A stretch of 64,000 nt of DNA, from the NCBI GenBank assembly GCA_943326015.2, contig CALPRQ020000007.1:1-64000 (forward strand), in the 5' to 3' direction. The notes beneath the pieces are model-generated. The model was not told where the DNA came from. It searched no databases and saw only the letters and a list, made by a program, of their open reading frames with translations. The translations under genes were made by a program, and so were the position numbers. This DNA comes from Chitinophaga pinensis. Its GTDB lineage: Bacteria > Pseudomonadota > Gammaproteobacteria > Burkholderiales > Burkholderiaceae_C. This document shows, piece after piece, positions 1 through 12,290 of this stretch (position 1 is its first letter; every line of letters begins with the position of its first letter).

Positions 1-863
<863 letters not shown>

Positions 864-885
864 GCCGGCCAAGCAGGTAAACCGG

Positions 886-919
886 AAGGCTGGTGTCCGC
901 AGGGACGTCAGCCTTTTGT
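886..919 (+). terminator. Rho-independent terminator after clpA
   Basis: An interrupted hairpin with outer arms AAGGCTG (886-892) and CAGCCTT (909-915) and an inner GTCC/GGAC pairing, followed by a T-rich tract. It starts 23 bases after the clpA stop and faces the oncoming minus-strand gene. Confidence 0.6.
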
Positions 920-966
920 CTTCTGGTGCCAGACCAGTGCGCAAGCGGTGTGCCGGCGTGGCGTGA

Positions 967-2256
967 TCATTTGCCGGCGAGCAGTGTTCTCTTGTTCAGG
1001 TGGTTCTGCGCCAGCCACTTGTCGATCACGACTGCCGTGGACTCGGCCTGCGATGCGTGGGGCTCCGGCCCGGCTTCCGGGGTCTGGGCCAGGATGTTCC
1101 GGATGTCTTCGGCATGCAGTGCTGCCTGCAGGTCGGCCAGTATCGCTTCACGGGTATCGGGTGCGCTGGCCTTGCCGGCCAGGTGGCCGGGGTCGAGCAT
1201 GATCCGGCAGGTGGCGCGGGCGAATTCGTAATACAGCCAGCCCTTTTCCCGCCAGTCGCCGCGTATCCTGATCGCGGTGCTGAGTTCGGCCTGCGCCTCT
1301 TCCCACTCGGGCGGCTCCTTGTCCTTGAGCGCGAATCCCAGTTGTCCGTGGTTCATGTGGTACTGGTCGTCCGGGTCGTTGCGGATCAGGGCGCGAAAGA
1401 CCGGAATCGCCAGCGCCATCTTGTCCTTGCTTGCGGGGTCGCGCCAGTTGTCTGAGCGGACCTGCCAGGCCTTGTTAAAGGCCTGAACCCTGATCGGCCG
1501 CGAGGCCAGCTTCAGTGCCTCGTCGAGCTTGTCCTGCGCGATCGTGGGCAGATCCGGGCTGGGGTTCAGCTGCCGGTAGACCAGGTTGAGGGCGTTGGCG
1601 TCGCGCTCAGCCTGCTGCTTCAGGCCCTCGATCTCGCGGGAAGCCGACTCGGCGCGGGCGCTGGCCTGTTGCACGCTTTCGGCCAAAGCACCTAATGCCG
1701 CCTCCTGGTCGGCCAGCCACATCGCGCTCGGCAGGTACAAGCGCGTCCACAGGAAACCGAACAGGAAGCCCAGCAGCACAGAAAAGCCGATCAAGGCGGC
1801 GGCGTAGACCTGACTGTGGGGGTGGCCACCCAGCCCCTTGGCCGCCTGTCGCGTCAGATCGTGGAAGCCTCCCCGGATGGCCTCGATCTGTGTCAGGCCC
1901 ACGCCGACCAGGATCTTGGTCAGCCAGTCCGAGATCTGTTCCAGGTTGGTGTTGGGGCGGTAGGAAAGCATGTGCCGCTGATTCTGCGCAGACGCATTGC
2001 CGTCCTCCTGCTGCAAGGTGCGCGGTATGCCGAACAGGAAGCCCAGCGTGCCGCCCGCCAGTGCGGCAGCGCCGCACAGCAGCGTGCCCACGCTCAGGAC
2101 GACCGGAAACTGACCGAAGTTCTTGTCGAATAGCGCATAGAGCGCGTAGACCGGAACGCTGGCCAGTCCCATCAGCATGACCCTGAAGAGCCTATGCATC
2201 GTCTTTTGGATTTCTGCCCGTTCCCGTTCTTTGAATGATTTTTCCATCCTCGGCAT
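967..2256 (-). CDS. Unassigned membrane protein with coiled coil
   Basis: I do not recognise this 429-residue protein. It has a basic N-terminus, hydrophobic segments at about residues 24-43, 50-76 and 150-173, and a coiled-coil-like Ala/Glu-rich stretch at about 183-220. A soluble C-terminal half of about 200 residues looks helical and could hold TPR-like repeats (segments around HMNHGQLGFALKD and YYEFARATCRI). Between the second and third hydrophobic segments is a conserved-looking patch, FGIPR followed by NTNLEQISDWLTKILVGVGL, which reads like a family signature. It is transcribed alone, convergent with clpA and divergent from sbcB. A start four codons further in (MEKSF) is equally possible. 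Function unknown. Confidence 0.75.
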   Translation of the reverse strand: MPRMEKSFKERERAEIQKTMHRLFRVMLMGLASVPVYALYALFDKNFGQFPVVLSVGTLLCGAAALAGGTLGFLFGIPRTLQQEDGNASAQNQRHMLSYRPNTNLEQISDWLTKILVGVGLTQIEAIRGGFHDLTRQAAKGLGGHPHSQVYAAALIGFSVLLGFLFGFLWTRLYLPSAMWLADQEAALGALAESVQQASARAESASREIEGLKQQAERDANALNLVYRQLNPSPDLPTIAQDKLDEALKLASRPIRVQAFNKAWQVRSDNWRDPASKDKMALAIPVFRALIRNDPDDQYHMNHGQLGFALKDKEPPEWEEAQAELSTAIRIRGDWREKGWLYYEFARATCRIMLDPGHLAGKASAPDTREAILADLQAALHAEDIRNILAQTPEAGPEPHASQAESTAVVIDKWLAQNHLNKRTLLAGK

Positions 2257-2401
2257 GCTACGAAGTAGCGCAAGCCGGTGTCAACCGATGAAAATGATTT
2301 TTGTACCGGGTGGTTCCGGGATCAAGCTTCAGTCTGCTGTGATGAGGGCGGTGCGCCGCCTGGCTGTTCCGCCCGGGCATTCGGGTGTCATACTCGCCAG
2401 G

Positions 2402-3859
2402 ATGAGCGCAATGACTTTTCTCTGGCACGACTACGAAACCTTCGGCATCAGCCCCAGGCGCGACCGCCCGGCCCAGTTCGCCGCCATCCGCACCGACGCC
2501 GACCTGAACCAGATCGGCGCGCCGCTGATGCTCTACTGCCGCCCGGCGCCCGACTACCTGCCCGCACCCGAGAGCTGCCTGATCACCGGCATCACGCCCC
2601 AGCTCTGCCTCGAACAAGGCCTGCCCGAGCGCGAGTTCACCGAGCGCATCGAGGCCGAGCTGGCGCGGCCCGGTACCGTCGGCGTGGGCTACAACTCGAT
2701 CCGCTTCGACGACGAGTTCACCCGCTACCTGTTCTGGCGCAACCTGATCGACCCCTACTCGCGCGAGTGGCGCCACGGCTGCGGGCGCTGGGACCTGCTC
2801 GACGTGCTGCGGCTCGCTCATGCGCTGCGGCCCGAGGGCATCGCCTGGCCGAAGAAGCCCGACGGCAAGCCCAGTTTCAAGCTCGAAGACCTGACGCGCG
2901 CCAACGGCATCGCGCACGAGGCCGCGCATGACGCGCTGTCGGATGTGCGTGCGACCCTGGCGCTGGCGCGCCTGCTGCGCGACAAGCAGCCGCGCCTGTT
3001 CGATTTCGCGCTGGGATTGCGTGACAGGAAGCGCGTGCTGGCCGAGCTGGGCTTGCCGGCGCTGCCGGCCGAAGCCAAACCCTTCCTGCATGTCTCGGGC
3101 ATGCTGGCGCCCGAGCGCGGCTGCCTGGCTGTCATGTGGCCGCTGGCCATGCACCCGGGCAACCGCAACGAGCTGCTGGCCTGGGACCTGGCTCATGACC
3201 CGCGCGTGCTGCTCGAACTCAGCGCGGCCCAGCTCAGGGAGCGCCTGTTCACGCCCCGGGACGAGCTGCCCGAGGGCGTCCAGCGGCTGCCGCTCAAGAG
3301 CATCCACCTCAACAAGTCGCCGATGGTGGTGTCGAATCTGCGCACGCTCCGGCCCGAGCTGGCGCAGCAGTGGGGCATCGAGTTGGAGCGCGCGCTGCAG
3401 CACGCCGAGATCGCGCGCGCGCTGCCCGACCTGAGCGGGCGCTGGAGCGAGGTGTTCGCGCCGCGCGAATCCGCCGGCCCGGTCGATGTCGACCAGGACC
3501 TCTATGGCAGCTTCCTGAGTGACGCCGATCGCCTGCGGCTGAACCGCCTGCGCGACTGCGACCCGGCCGATCCGGCCTGGCGCGAGGCCGGCTTCGACGA
3601 CCCGCGCCTGCCCGAGCTGGTGTTTCGCTATCGCGCGCGCAACTTTCCCGAACAGCTGGCGCCCGAAGAGGCGCAGCGCTGGCAGGCGCATTGCCAGGCC
3701 AGGTTGCTGCGCGGCGAGCATGGGGCGCTCAGCGCCGAGGCGCTGCTGACACAGCTGGACGAGTTGCAGGAAGACGCCGTCGAGCGCGAGGACGAACGCG
3801 CCGAGGCCATCCTGTCCGAGCTCTACGACTACGCCTGCGCCATCACGCCTGAAGCCTGA
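2402..3859 (+). CDS. sbcB: Exodeoxyribonuclease I
   Basis: Exonuclease I degrades single-stranded DNA 3' to 5' in recombination and mismatch repair. The 485-residue product has the DEDD-family motifs: HDYETFG near the N-terminus (Asp and Glu metal ligands), [12 protein letters not shown], and [10 protein letters not shown] near residue 180. The sequence follows E. coli SbcB closely through [36 protein letters not shown] and [10 protein letters not shown] near the end. The open frame continues about 75 codons upstream, but that part is not family-like. I place the start at the ATG before [14 protein letters not shown]; another ATG three codons later is possible. Confidence 0.95.
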   Translation: MSAMTFLWHDYETFGISPRRDRPAQFAAIRTDADLNQIGAPLMLYCRPAPDYLPAPESCLITGITPQLCLEQGLPEREFTERIEAELARPGTVGVGYNSIRFDDEFTRYLFWRNLIDPYSREWRHGCGRWDLLDVLRLAHALRPEGIAWPKKPDGKPSFKLEDLTRANGIAHEAAHDALSDVRATLALARLLRDKQPRLFDFALGLRDRKRVLAELGLPALPAEAKPFLHVSGMLAPERGCLAVMWPLAMHPGNRNELLAWDLAHDPRVLLELSAAQLRERLFTPRDELPEGVQRLPLKSIHLNKSPMVVSNLRTLRPELAQQWGIELERALQHAEIARALPDLSGRWSEVFAPRESAGPVDVDQDLYGSFLSDADRLRLNRLRDCDPADPAWREAGFDDPRLPELVFRYRARNFPEQLAPEEAQRWQAHCQARLLRGEHGALSAEALLTQLDELQEDAVEREDERAEAILSELYDYACAITPEA

Positions 3860-3938
3860 GCCAATTCGTGTCCAGTCGGGCCAAGGCCCAAATTACAATA
3901 CCCGGTTACGCACAGCATTTCCATTAGACGAGGTTTTC

Positions 3939-4664
3939 ATGGCAGGGCATTCCAAGTGGGCCAACATCCAGCACCGCAAGGGGCGGCAGGATGAAAAACG
4001 CGGCAAGATCTGGACGCGCATCATTCGCGAAATCACGGTGGCCGCGCGCGCCGGCGGCCCCGACCTGAGCGCCAACCCGCGCCTGCGCCTGGCGGTGGAC
4101 AAGGCCAAGGCCGCCAACATGCCCGCCGACCGCGTCAAGTACAACATCGACAAGGCCTCGGGCGCGCTGGAAGGCATCCAGTACGAGGAAATCCGCTACG
4201 AAGGCTACGGCATCGGCGGCGCGGCCATCATCGTCGACACCATGACCGACAACCGCGTGCGCACTGTGGCCGAGGTGCGCCATGCCTTCTCCAAGCATGG
4301 CGGCAACCTCGGCACCGAAGGCTCGGTGGCCTTCCAGTTCAAGCATTGCGGCCAGCTGATCTTCGCGCCCGGCACCTCCGAGGACCAGGTGATGGAAGTC
4401 GCGCTCGAAGCCGGCGCCGATGACGTGATTGCCGACGCCGACGGCGCGATCGAGGTGCTGACCTCGCCGGTCGACTTCGAGGCGGTCAAGAACGCGCTCG
4501 AAGCCGCCGGCCTGACGCCCGAGGTGGCCGAGGTCACCATGCGCGCCGACAACCAGATCGAACTGAGCGGTGACGACGCCGCCCGGATGCAGAAGCTGCT
4601 CGACGCGATCGAAGACCTCGACGACGTGCAGAACGTGTTCCACAACGCGGAGATCAACGAATGA
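3939..4664 (+). CDS. yebC: YebC/PmpR family translation/transcription regulator (TACO1-like)
   Basis: A full-length YebC-family protein of 241 residues. It opens with the family signature [18 protein letters not shown] and keeps the acidic central and C-terminal domains, with [19 protein letters not shown] and FSKHGGNLG. YebC homologues have been described as DNA-binding regulators and, more recently, as ribosome-associated factors that relieve stalling; the sequence cannot decide between the two. Its stop overlaps the purD start (ATGA), so it heads the purD-to-rng gene run. A TACAAT hexamer about 45 bases upstream could be a -10 element, but no convincing -35 is visible. Confidence 0.93.
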   Translation: MAGHSKWANIQHRKGRQDEKRGKIWTRIIREITVAARAGGPDLSANPRLRLAVDKAKAANMPADRVKYNIDKASGALEGIQYEEIRYEGYGIGGAAIIVDTMTDNRVRTVAEVRHAFSKHGGNLGTEGSVAFQFKHCGQLIFAPGTSEDQVMEVALEAGADDVIADADGAIEVLTSPVDFEAVKNALEAAGLTPEVAEVTMRADNQIELSGDDAARMQKLLDAIEDLDDVQNVFHNAEINE

Positions 4665-5956
4665 GCGCGAACAAGATGAAGGTACTGGTGATTGGTGGCG
4701 GCGGGCGCGAGCATGCGCTGGCCTGGAAGCTCAAGCAATCCCCTAGCGTGGAGCAGGTCTTCGTGGCGCCGGGCAACGGCGGCACCGCGCTCGACGCCGA
4801 CCTGAGCAACCTCGCCATCACCGACGTCGTCGCGCTGCGCGAATGGGCGCAGGCCAACGGCATCGCACTGACCGTGGTCGGCCCCGAGGCCCCGCTGGCT
4901 GCTGGCGTGGTCGACGAATTCCGCTCCCACGGCCTGCGCATCTTCGGTCCGACCCAGGCCGCCGCCCAGCTGGAGAGCTCCAAGGCGTTCTCCAAGGCCT
5001 TCATGCAGCGCCACGGCATCCCGACCGCCGCCTACGAGACCTTCAGCGATCCGGTGCAGGCTCATGCCTACGTGGATCAGGTCGGCGCGCCGATCGTGGT
5101 GAAGGCCGATGGCCTGGCCGCCGGCAAGGGCGTGGTCGTGGCGATGAGCCTGGCCGAGGCGCACGAGGCGATCGACTTCATGCTGGTCGACAACACCCTG
5201 GGTGTGACGCACAACGAAGGCGGTGCCCGCGTCGTGATCGAGTCCTTCCTGCAGGGCGAGGAAGCCAGCTTCATCGTGCTCTGTGACGGCAAGAACGTGA
5301 CCGCGCTGGCCACCAGCCAGGATCACAAACGCCTGCTCGACGCCGACCAGGGTCCCAACACCGACGGCATGGGCGCTTATTCGCCGGCTCCGGTCGTGAC
5401 GGCCGAGGTGCATCGCCGCGCGATGGACGAGATCATCCTGCCGACCATCCGTGGCATGGAAGCTGATGGCATCCCGTTCACCGGCTTCCTCTACGCCGGC
5501 CTGATGATCGCGCCCGATGGCTCGGTCAAGACGCTGGAGTTCAACTGTCGCATGGGCGACCCCGAGACCCAGCCCATCATGATGCGCCTCAAGTCCGATC
5601 TGGCCGAGGTGCTGCTGGCCGCGACCGAAGAACGCCTGGACCAGGTCAGCCTGGAATGGGACGAGCGCTTCGCCATGGGCGTGGTGCTGGCTGCCGCCGG
5701 TTACCCGATGAATCCGCGCAAGGGCGATGCCATCAGCGCACTGCCGCAGGATCGCGATGATGCCGTCGTCTTCCACGCCGGCACCGCCATGAAGGACGGT
5801 CAGGTCGTGACCTCGGGCGGCCGTGTGCTGTGCGCCACCGCGCTGGGCCATGGCGTGGCCGAGGCGCGCTCACGTGCCTACGAGTTGGTCGCTGGCGTGG
5901 CTTTCGACGGCATGCAGTACCGCCAGGACATCGGCTACCGGGCCCTGGGCAAATGA
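4661..5956 (+). CDS. purD: Phosphoribosylamine-glycine ligase (GAR synthetase)
   Basis: PurD joins glycine to 5-phosphoribosylamine with ATP, the second step of purine synthesis. The 431-residue protein has the N-terminal [13 protein letters not shown] loop, [14 protein letters not shown], the ATP-grasp core with [15 protein letters not shown] and EEASFIVL, the [24 protein letters not shown] signature region, and [13 protein letters not shown] near residue 290. Length matches the family. The ATG overlaps the yebC stop; a second ATG (MKVLVIGG) five codons in matches the usual family start and may be the true one. Its stop in turn overlaps the hemF start. Confidence 0.96.
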   Translation: MSANKMKVLVIGGGGREHALAWKLKQSPSVEQVFVAPGNGGTALDADLSNLAITDVVALREWAQANGIALTVVGPEAPLAAGVVDEFRSHGLRIFGPTQAAAQLESSKAFSKAFMQRHGIPTAAYETFSDPVQAHAYVDQVGAPIVVKADGLAAGKGVVVAMSLAEAHEAIDFMLVDNTLGVTHNEGGARVVIESFLQGEEASFIVLCDGKNVTALATSQDHKRLLDADQGPNTDGMGAYSPAPVVTAEVHRRAMDEIILPTIRGMEADGIPFTGFLYAGLMIAPDGSVKTLEFNCRMGDPETQPIMMRLKSDLAEVLLAATEERLDQVSLEWDERFAMGVVLAAAGYPMNPRKGDAISALPQDRDDAVVFHAGTAMKDGQVVTSGGRVLCATALGHGVAEARSRAYELVAGVAFDGMQYRQDIGYRALGK

Positions 5957-6873
5957 GACAGTCGCCAACGCAGATCATGCGCGACTACCTGCTCGGCCTG
6001 CAGCAGCGCATCACTTGGGCGGTCTCCGAGATCGATGGCAAGGATTTCCTGTCCGACGGCTGGGAGAAGGCTCCTGGTGACAAGCTGCAGGGCAATGGCG
6101 TGACGCAGATCCTCGAGGACGGCAAGGTCTTCGAGCGCGCCGGCTGCGGCTTCTCGCATGTCTCGGGCACGAGCCTGCCGCCTTCGGCCACGCAGCATCG
6201 CCCCGAGCTGGCCGGTGCGCCGTTCGAGGCCATGGGCGTCTCGCTGGTGTTCCACCCGCGCAACCCCTATGTGCCGACCGTGCACATGAACGTGCGCATG
6301 ATCACGGCCACCCCGGTCGGCGGTGGCGCGCCCGTGGCCTGGTTCGGCGGCGGCATGGACCTCACGCCGTTCTACGGCTTCGAGGAGGATGCAGTCCATT
6401 TCCACCGCACCTGCAAGAACGCGCTCGCCCCCTTCGGCGCGGACAAGTACCCGCGCTTCAAGGCCTGGTGCGACGACTATTTCTTCCTGGCGCACCGCAA
6501 CGAGCAGCGCGGCATCGGCGGCGTGTTCTACGACGATTTCTCCGAGCTCGGCTTCGAGGGCGGTGCCGCCATGACGCGCGCGGTCGGCGACGCCTTCCTG
6601 CACGCCTACCTGCCGATCGTCGAGCGCCGCAAGGGGATCGAATACGGCGAGCGCGAGCGCCAGTTCCAGCTCTACCGGCGCGGCCGTTACGTCGAGTTCA
6701 ACCTGGTCTGGGACCGTGGCACCCACTTCGGCCTGCAGTCGGGCGGGCGCACCGAGTCGATCCTGCTGTCGATGCCGCCGCTGGTGCGCTGGTCCTATCA
6801 GGAGCAGCCGGCCGCCGGCAGCCCCGAGGCCCGCCTGTACAGCGACTTCCTGCCACGCCGGGACTGGGTGTGA
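5953..6873 (+). CDS. hemF: Oxygen-dependent coproporphyrinogen III oxidase
   Basis: HemF oxidatively decarboxylates two propionates of coproporphyrinogen III to give protoporphyrinogen IX in aerobic haem synthesis; it is cytosolic and dimeric. The 306-residue product carries [10 protein letters not shown], the glycine-rich [20 protein letters not shown] segment, the conserved [13 protein letters not shown] region, IGGVFYDDF, and [34 protein letters not shown] near the C-terminus. I chose the ATG that overlaps the purD stop (ATGA); the frame is open further upstream inside purD but with no family resemblance. Its stop overlaps the GTG of nadD. Confidence 0.96.
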   Translation: MRQSPTQIMRDYLLGLQQRITWAVSEIDGKDFLSDGWEKAPGDKLQGNGVTQILEDGKVFERAGCGFSHVSGTSLPPSATQHRPELAGAPFEAMGVSLVFHPRNPYVPTVHMNVRMITATPVGGGAPVAWFGGGMDLTPFYGFEEDAVHFHRTCKNALAPFGADKYPRFKAWCDDYFFLAHRNEQRGIGGVFYDDFSELGFEGGAAMTRAVGDAFLHAYLPIVERRKGIEYGERERQFQLYRRGRYVEFNLVWDRGTHFGLQSGGRTESILLSMPPLVRWSYQEQPAAGSPEARLYSDFLPRRDWV

Positions 6874-7529
6874 GCGACTTGACCACTCAACCCGCGCATC
6901 GCCCGCTGCGGGTCGGCATGTTCGGCGGCGCCTTCGATCCGCCGCACTGGGCCCATCGGGCGCTGGCCGAGACCGCGCTGCAGCAGCTCGGGCTCGACCG
7001 GCTGCATATCCTGCCGACCGGCCAGGCCTGGCACAAGACAAGGGTCTTGACGCCGGCCGAGCACCGCGTCGCCATGTGCGAACGCGCCTTTGCCGGGCTG
7101 CCCCTTGTGTGGGTCGATCAGCGCGAAATCAGGCGCGACGGCCCGAGCTACACCGCCGACACGCTGGCCGAGCTGGCAGCCGAATATCCGGGGGCCCGGC
7201 TGTTCCTGATCCTGGGGGCTGACCAGCTGCTGGCCTTCAAGACTTGGGTGCGCTGGCAGGAAGTGTTACAGTGCGCGACCTTGGCGGTGGCCAGCCGGGG
7301 CGTTAATATCGGCGCCGAGGCGGTCTCAGACAGCCAGCTGGCGCAGGACCTGAGCGGGGTGGACACTCCCTTCACCCGGCTCGACATGCCGCTGCATAAC
7401 CTGAGCGCCACCGCCGTACGCGCGCAAGTGCAGGGCAGCAGCCGCCGCTATCCCGATCTGGATGTGCTGGTGCCCGAGGGCGTCGCGCGCTATATTTCCG
7501 AACATCATTTATACCGACACGCTACATGA
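6870..7529 (+). CDS. nadD: Nicotinate-nucleotide adenylyltransferase
   Basis: NadD adenylates nicotinate mononucleotide to deamido-NAD in NAD synthesis. The 219-residue protein has the nucleotidyltransferase signature [19 protein letters not shown], with the second histidine in the place of the family HxGH motif, then [14 protein letters not shown] in mid-protein and SATAVRAQ near the end, corresponding to the family ISxTxxR motif. The start is inferred as GTG overlapping the hemF stop (GTGA). About 17 residues precede the first strand, slightly longer than the E. coli enzyme. The end overlaps rsfS by ATGA. Confidence 0.93.
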   Translation: MSDLTTQPAHRPLRVGMFGGAFDPPHWAHRALAETALQQLGLDRLHILPTGQAWHKTRVLTPAEHRVAMCERAFAGLPLVWVDQREIRRDGPSYTADTLAELAAEYPGARLFLILGADQLLAFKTWVRWQEVLQCATLAVASRGVNIGAEAVSDSQLAQDLSGVDTPFTRLDMPLHNLSATAVRAQVQGSSRRYPDLDVLVPEGVARYISEHHLYRHAT

Positions 7530-8251
7530 GCGAAACAGCCGACAAGAAAAAGATCCAGAAACTCCAGCGCGCCATCGTCGACGGCCTCGAGGACGTCAAG
7601 GCACTGGACATCCAGGTCTTCAACACCGAGGGATTGTCGCCGCTGTTCGAGCGCGTGATCATCGCCAGCGGCAGCACCAACCGCCAGACCCGTGCACTCG
7701 CCGCCAGCGTGCGTGACGCCGTGCGCGAAGCGGGTTTTGACAAGCCGCGCATCGAGGGCGAGGAAAACGGCGAATGGATCATCGTCGACTGCGGCCAGGC
7801 CGTGGTCCACGTGATGCAGCCGACCATCCGCCAGTACTACCGTCTCGAAGACCTCTGGGGCGAAGTGCCGGTGCGTCTCAAGAGCAACGAGGCCCGCGGC
7901 AAGGCCGCGCGCGCCGCCGCCGAGAAGTCCAACCTGGCTTCGGCGCGCAAGGCCGGCCTCAAGGTAGGCGCACAGTCCGAGGTCGAGGCAGTTTCGCCCG
8001 CCCAGGCCGCCAAGAAGGCGACCCGCGCGGCTCGCAAGACCGCCGATGGTGCAGCCGCCGTGACCGACGAGCCCAAGAAGGCAACGGTCCGCAAGGCCGC
8101 CAAGACGGTCAAGACCGGTGGCGGCTCGGCCGCACCGGCCGCCAAGAAGGCACCGGCCCGCAAGGCTGCTGCCAAGCCGGTCCAGGTCGTCAAGGTTGGC
8201 GCCCCGGTCAAGAAGCCGGCCGCCAAACGCGCCGCTCCCAAGAAGGCATGA
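7526..8251 (+). CDS. rsfS: Ribosomal silencing factor RsfS with a long Ala/Lys-rich tail
   Basis: RsfS (YbeB/iojap family) binds protein uL14 on the large ribosomal subunit and blocks subunit joining when nutrients are scarce. Residues 8-118 are the ordinary domain, with [30 protein letters not shown] and YYRLEDLWG. The family usually ends there. This protein runs on to 241 residues with a tail dominated by Ala, Lys and Pro ([29 protein letters not shown]) that resembles histone H1 or AlgP tails. The base composition matches the neighbours and the frame ends in an ATGA overlap with rlmH, so the tail is not an obvious frameshift artefact. Confidence 0.93.
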   Translation: MSETADKKKIQKLQRAIVDGLEDVKALDIQVFNTEGLSPLFERVIIASGSTNRQTRALAASVRDAVREAGFDKPRIEGEENGEWIIVDCGQAVVHVMQPTIRQYYRLEDLWGEVPVRLKSNEARGKAARAAAEKSNLASARKAGLKVGAQSEVEAVSPAQAAKKATRAARKTADGAAAVTDEPKKATVRKAAKTVKTGGGSAAPAAKKAPARKAAAKPVQVVKVGAPVKKPAAKRAAPKKA

Positions 8252-8715
8252 AGCTCGTGATCGTCGCGGTCGGGCAGCGCATGCCCGACTGGGCGCAGAC
8301 CGCCTACGACGATTTCGCCAAGCGCTTCCCGCCCGACTGCCGGGTCGAGATCAAGACCGTCAAGACCGAGCCGCGCGGCTCCAAGACGCTCGAGACCCTC
8401 TACGCCGCCGAGCGCGCGCGCATCGAGGCCGCGATCCCGAAGGGCGCGCGCATTGTCGTGCTCGACGAGCGCGGCAGCCAGTTGACCACGGTCGCGCTGG
8501 CGCGCCAGCTGAAAAACTGGCAGCTCGAAGGCGACGATGTCGCGCTCGTGATCGGCGGCCCCGACGGTCTGGAGCCCGAATTCAAGGCCAGGGCCCAGAT
8601 GCGCATCCGCCTGTCCGACATGACGCTGCCGCATGCCTTCGCGCGCGTGCTGCTGATCGAGCAGCTGTATCGCGCCTGGTCCATCAACGCCAACCATCCC
8701 TACCACCGCGAATGA
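8248..8715 (+). CDS. rlmH: 23S rRNA (pseudouridine1915-N3)-methyltransferase RlmH
   Basis: RlmH is a small SPOUT methyltransferase that methylates pseudouridine 1915 in helix 69 of 23S rRNA on assembled ribosomes. The 155-residue product has the family length, starts [15 protein letters not shown], contains [11 protein letters not shown], the trefoil-knot cofactor segment [13 protein letters not shown], and ends with the typical ...[15 protein letters not shown]. The ATG overlaps the rsfS stop, and the stop overlaps the maf start. The rsfS-rlmH pairing is common in proteobacteria. Confidence 0.96.
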   Translation: MKLVIVAVGQRMPDWAQTAYDDFAKRFPPDCRVEIKTVKTEPRGSKTLETLYAAERARIEAAIPKGARIVVLDERGSQLTTVALARQLKNWQLEGDDVALVIGGPDGLEPEFKARAQMRIRLSDMTLPHAFARVLLIEQLYRAWSINANHPYHRE

Positions 8716-9326
8716 GCACCAATCCGCCCTGGCTCTACCTGGCCTCGCAGAGCCCGCGCCGACGCCAGCTGCTTGAGCAGTGGGGCGTGCGCTGCGAACT
8801 GCTGCTGCCCGACCCGCACGAGGACGCCGAAGGCCTGGAAGTCGTGCGGCCGAACGAGGCGCCCGCGACCTATGTCAAGCGCGTCACCCGGCTCAAGCTG
8901 CTGCACGCGGTCGAACGCCTGCAGCGGCGTGGCCTGCCCGACGGTCCGGTGCTGTGCGCCGACACCACGGTCGCGCTCGGTCGCCAGATCCTGGGCAAGC
9001 CCGATTCGTCCGAACATGCCGCGCAGATCCTGCGCCAGCTCTCGGGCCAACGGCATCAGGTGCTGACCGCAGTCGCGCTGGCGCACCAAGGGCAGGTTTA
9101 CCAGGGCTTGAGCCGCTCGACGGTCCAGTTCGCGTCCTTGAGCGAGGCCCAGATCGCGCGTTACGTCGCCAGCGGCGAACCGATGGGCAAGGCTGGCGGC
9201 TACGGCATCCAGGGCCTGGCCGGTCTGCTGATCGAGCGCATTTCCGGCAGCTACACCGGCATCATGGGCCTGCCCGCCTACGAGACTGCCCAGCTGCTGG
9301 CTGCAGCTGGCCTGGAACTGATCTAA
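8712..9326 (+). CDS. maf: Maf-family nucleotide pyrophosphatase
   Basis: Maf proteins hydrolyse non-canonical or modified nucleoside triphosphates to monophosphates. The 204-residue protein begins with the signature [16 protein letters not shown] (family S-x-S-P-R-R-x-x-L), has the catalytic region [16 protein letters not shown] and the conserved [16 protein letters not shown] segment, and ends with [17 protein letters not shown]. The GYGIQGLAG and GLPAYET wording fits the YhdE (dTTP/UTP) branch better than YceF, but subtype cannot be fixed by eye. ATGA overlap with rlmH; rng follows after 18 bases, an arrangement typical of this operon. Confidence 0.93.
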   Translation: MSTNPPWLYLASQSPRRRQLLEQWGVRCELLLPDPHEDAEGLEVVRPNEAPATYVKRVTRLKLLHAVERLQRRGLPDGPVLCADTTVALGRQILGKPDSSEHAAQILRQLSGQRHQVLTAVALAHQGQVYQGLSRSTVQFASLSEAQIARYVASGEPMGKAGGYGIQGLAGLLIERISGSYTGIMGLPAYETAQLLAAAGLELI

Positions 9327-9344
9327 GCCCACCGGAGACCCGCC

Positions 9345-10865
<1,521 letters not shown>

Positions 10866-10929
10866 TTCAAGCGGTTCCGCTATGATCTTTGCCCGGCGCC
10901 CCGCGCCCCGGCCCAACCATTCCAAGACG

Positions 10930-12252
10930 ATGCGCGACATGAAGAATTCGGGATTCGATGACCTCTCCCCGGCCTCGGGCCGCCGCCGCAGCCTGTTGGC
11001 ACTGGCCGCGACCGGCCTGCTGACCGCACCGCTGGCGCCGGCCTGGGCCCAGTTCCGGGTCGAGGTCAGTGGCGTCGGCATCAAGCAGATTCCGGTCGCG
11101 ATCACGCCTTTCCGCGGCTTCGAGGGCGCCCCCACCGATGTACCGGCCGTGATCCGCTCCGACCTCGAGCGCAGCGGCGTGTTCCGTCTGGTCGCTGCGC
11201 CAGCCGGCCTGGACGAGAACGCCCGCCCCGATCTCGGCCCCTGGAAGGAGCGCGCCGATGCCCTGCTGACCGGCAGCGTGACCCGGCTGGCCGACGGCCG
11301 CTTCGATGTGCGCTTCCGGCTCTGGGACACGCTGCGCGCGCAGGACCTCGGCGGCCTGAGCTTCCCCGTAGCGGCCCCCGACCTGCGCCTGGCTGCGCAC
11401 AAGGTCGCCGACTATGTCTATGAAAAGCTGACTGGCGCCAAGGGCGTGTTCTCGACCCGCATCGCCTACGTTTCAAAAAGCGGTTCACGCTACAGCCTCT
11501 GGGTGGCCGACGCCGATGGCGAAGGTGCGCAGGCCGCGCTCACCAGCAACGAGCCCATCATCTCGCCGTCCTGGTCGCCCAGTGGCAGCCAACTGGCCTA
11601 CGTGTCCTTCGAGTCGCGCAAGCCCGTCATCTACCTGCATGACATCGCCAGCGGTCGCCGCCGTCCGGTTGCGACCTGGCGCGGCTCCAACTCGGCGCCG
11701 GCCTGGTCGCCCGACGGCAGCCGCATGCTGGCCACCCTGACGCTGTCGGGCAACTCGCAGGTCCACGAAATCAGCCCCAGCGGTGCCGGCGAACCCAGGC
11801 GCCTGTCGCAGTCCGGCGGCATCGACACCGAAGCCGTCTTCACGCCCGACGGCAGCTCCATCTACTTCGTCAGCGACCGGGGTGGCTCGCCGCAGGTCTA
11901 CCGCATGCCCGCCAGTGGCGGCAGCGCCGAGCGCGTGACTTTTCAGGGCAGTTACAACATCTCGCCCGCGATCAGCCCCGACGGCCGCTGGCTGGCCTAT
12001 GTTTCGCGCGTCGGCGGCGCCTTCAAGCTGCAGGTGATGGAGCTGGGCAGCGGTAACATTGCTTCTGTCACAGACAGCAGCGATGATGAGCGCCCCACCT
12101 TCGCGCCCAACAGCCGCCTGATCATGTACGCCACCAAGGTCGGCGGCCGCGAGGCCTTGATGACCACCACGCTCGACGGCCAGATCAAGACCCGGCTGGC
12201 CAGCGTGCCCGGTGACATCCGGGAGCCGAGCTGGGGTCCTTTCCCGCGCTGA
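10930..12252 (+). CDS. tolB: Tol-Pal system periplasmic protein TolB
   Basis: TolB is the periplasmic beta-propeller that contacts Pal and TolA in the envelope-constriction machine. After a signal region (GRRRSLLALAATGLLTAPLAPAWAQ) the protein has the small N-terminal domain and a propeller with repeated WSPSGSQLAYVSFES, WSPDGSRMLATL, TPDGSSIYFVSDRGG and SPDGRWLAYVSR units, ending SWGPFPR. The arginines before the hydrophobic stretch loosely resemble a twin-arginine signal, but TolB is normally Sec-exported. The start is uncertain: ATGs at 10882, 10930 and 10939 are all in frame and none has a strong ribosome-binding site. tolQRA are not in the window. Confidence 0.93.
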   Translation: MRDMKNSGFDDLSPASGRRRSLLALAATGLLTAPLAPAWAQFRVEVSGVGIKQIPVAITPFRGFEGAPTDVPAVIRSDLERSGVFRLVAAPAGLDENARPDLGPWKERADALLTGSVTRLADGRFDVRFRLWDTLRAQDLGGLSFPVAAPDLRLAAHKVADYVYEKLTGAKGVFSTRIAYVSKSGSRYSLWVADADGEGAQAALTSNEPIISPSWSPSGSQLAYVSFESRKPVIYLHDIASGRRRPVATWRGSNSAPAWSPDGSRMLATLTLSGNSQVHEISPSGAGEPRRLSQSGGIDTEAVFTPDGSSIYFVSDRGGSPQVYRMPASGGSAERVTFQGSYNISPAISPDGRWLAYVSRVGGAFKLQVMELGSGNIASVTDSSDDERPTFAPNSRLIMYATKVGGREALMTTTLDGQIKTRLASVPGDIREPSWGPFPR

Positions 12253-12290
12253 TTTCTGACCGTTTTTTCAAGCCTATTTTTCTGATCAAG

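Noticed and set aside
2177-2401. N-terminal extension of exonuclease I by 75 codons
   Set aside because: No family resemblance and overlaps the start of the divergent gene; the family N-terminus begins at 2402.
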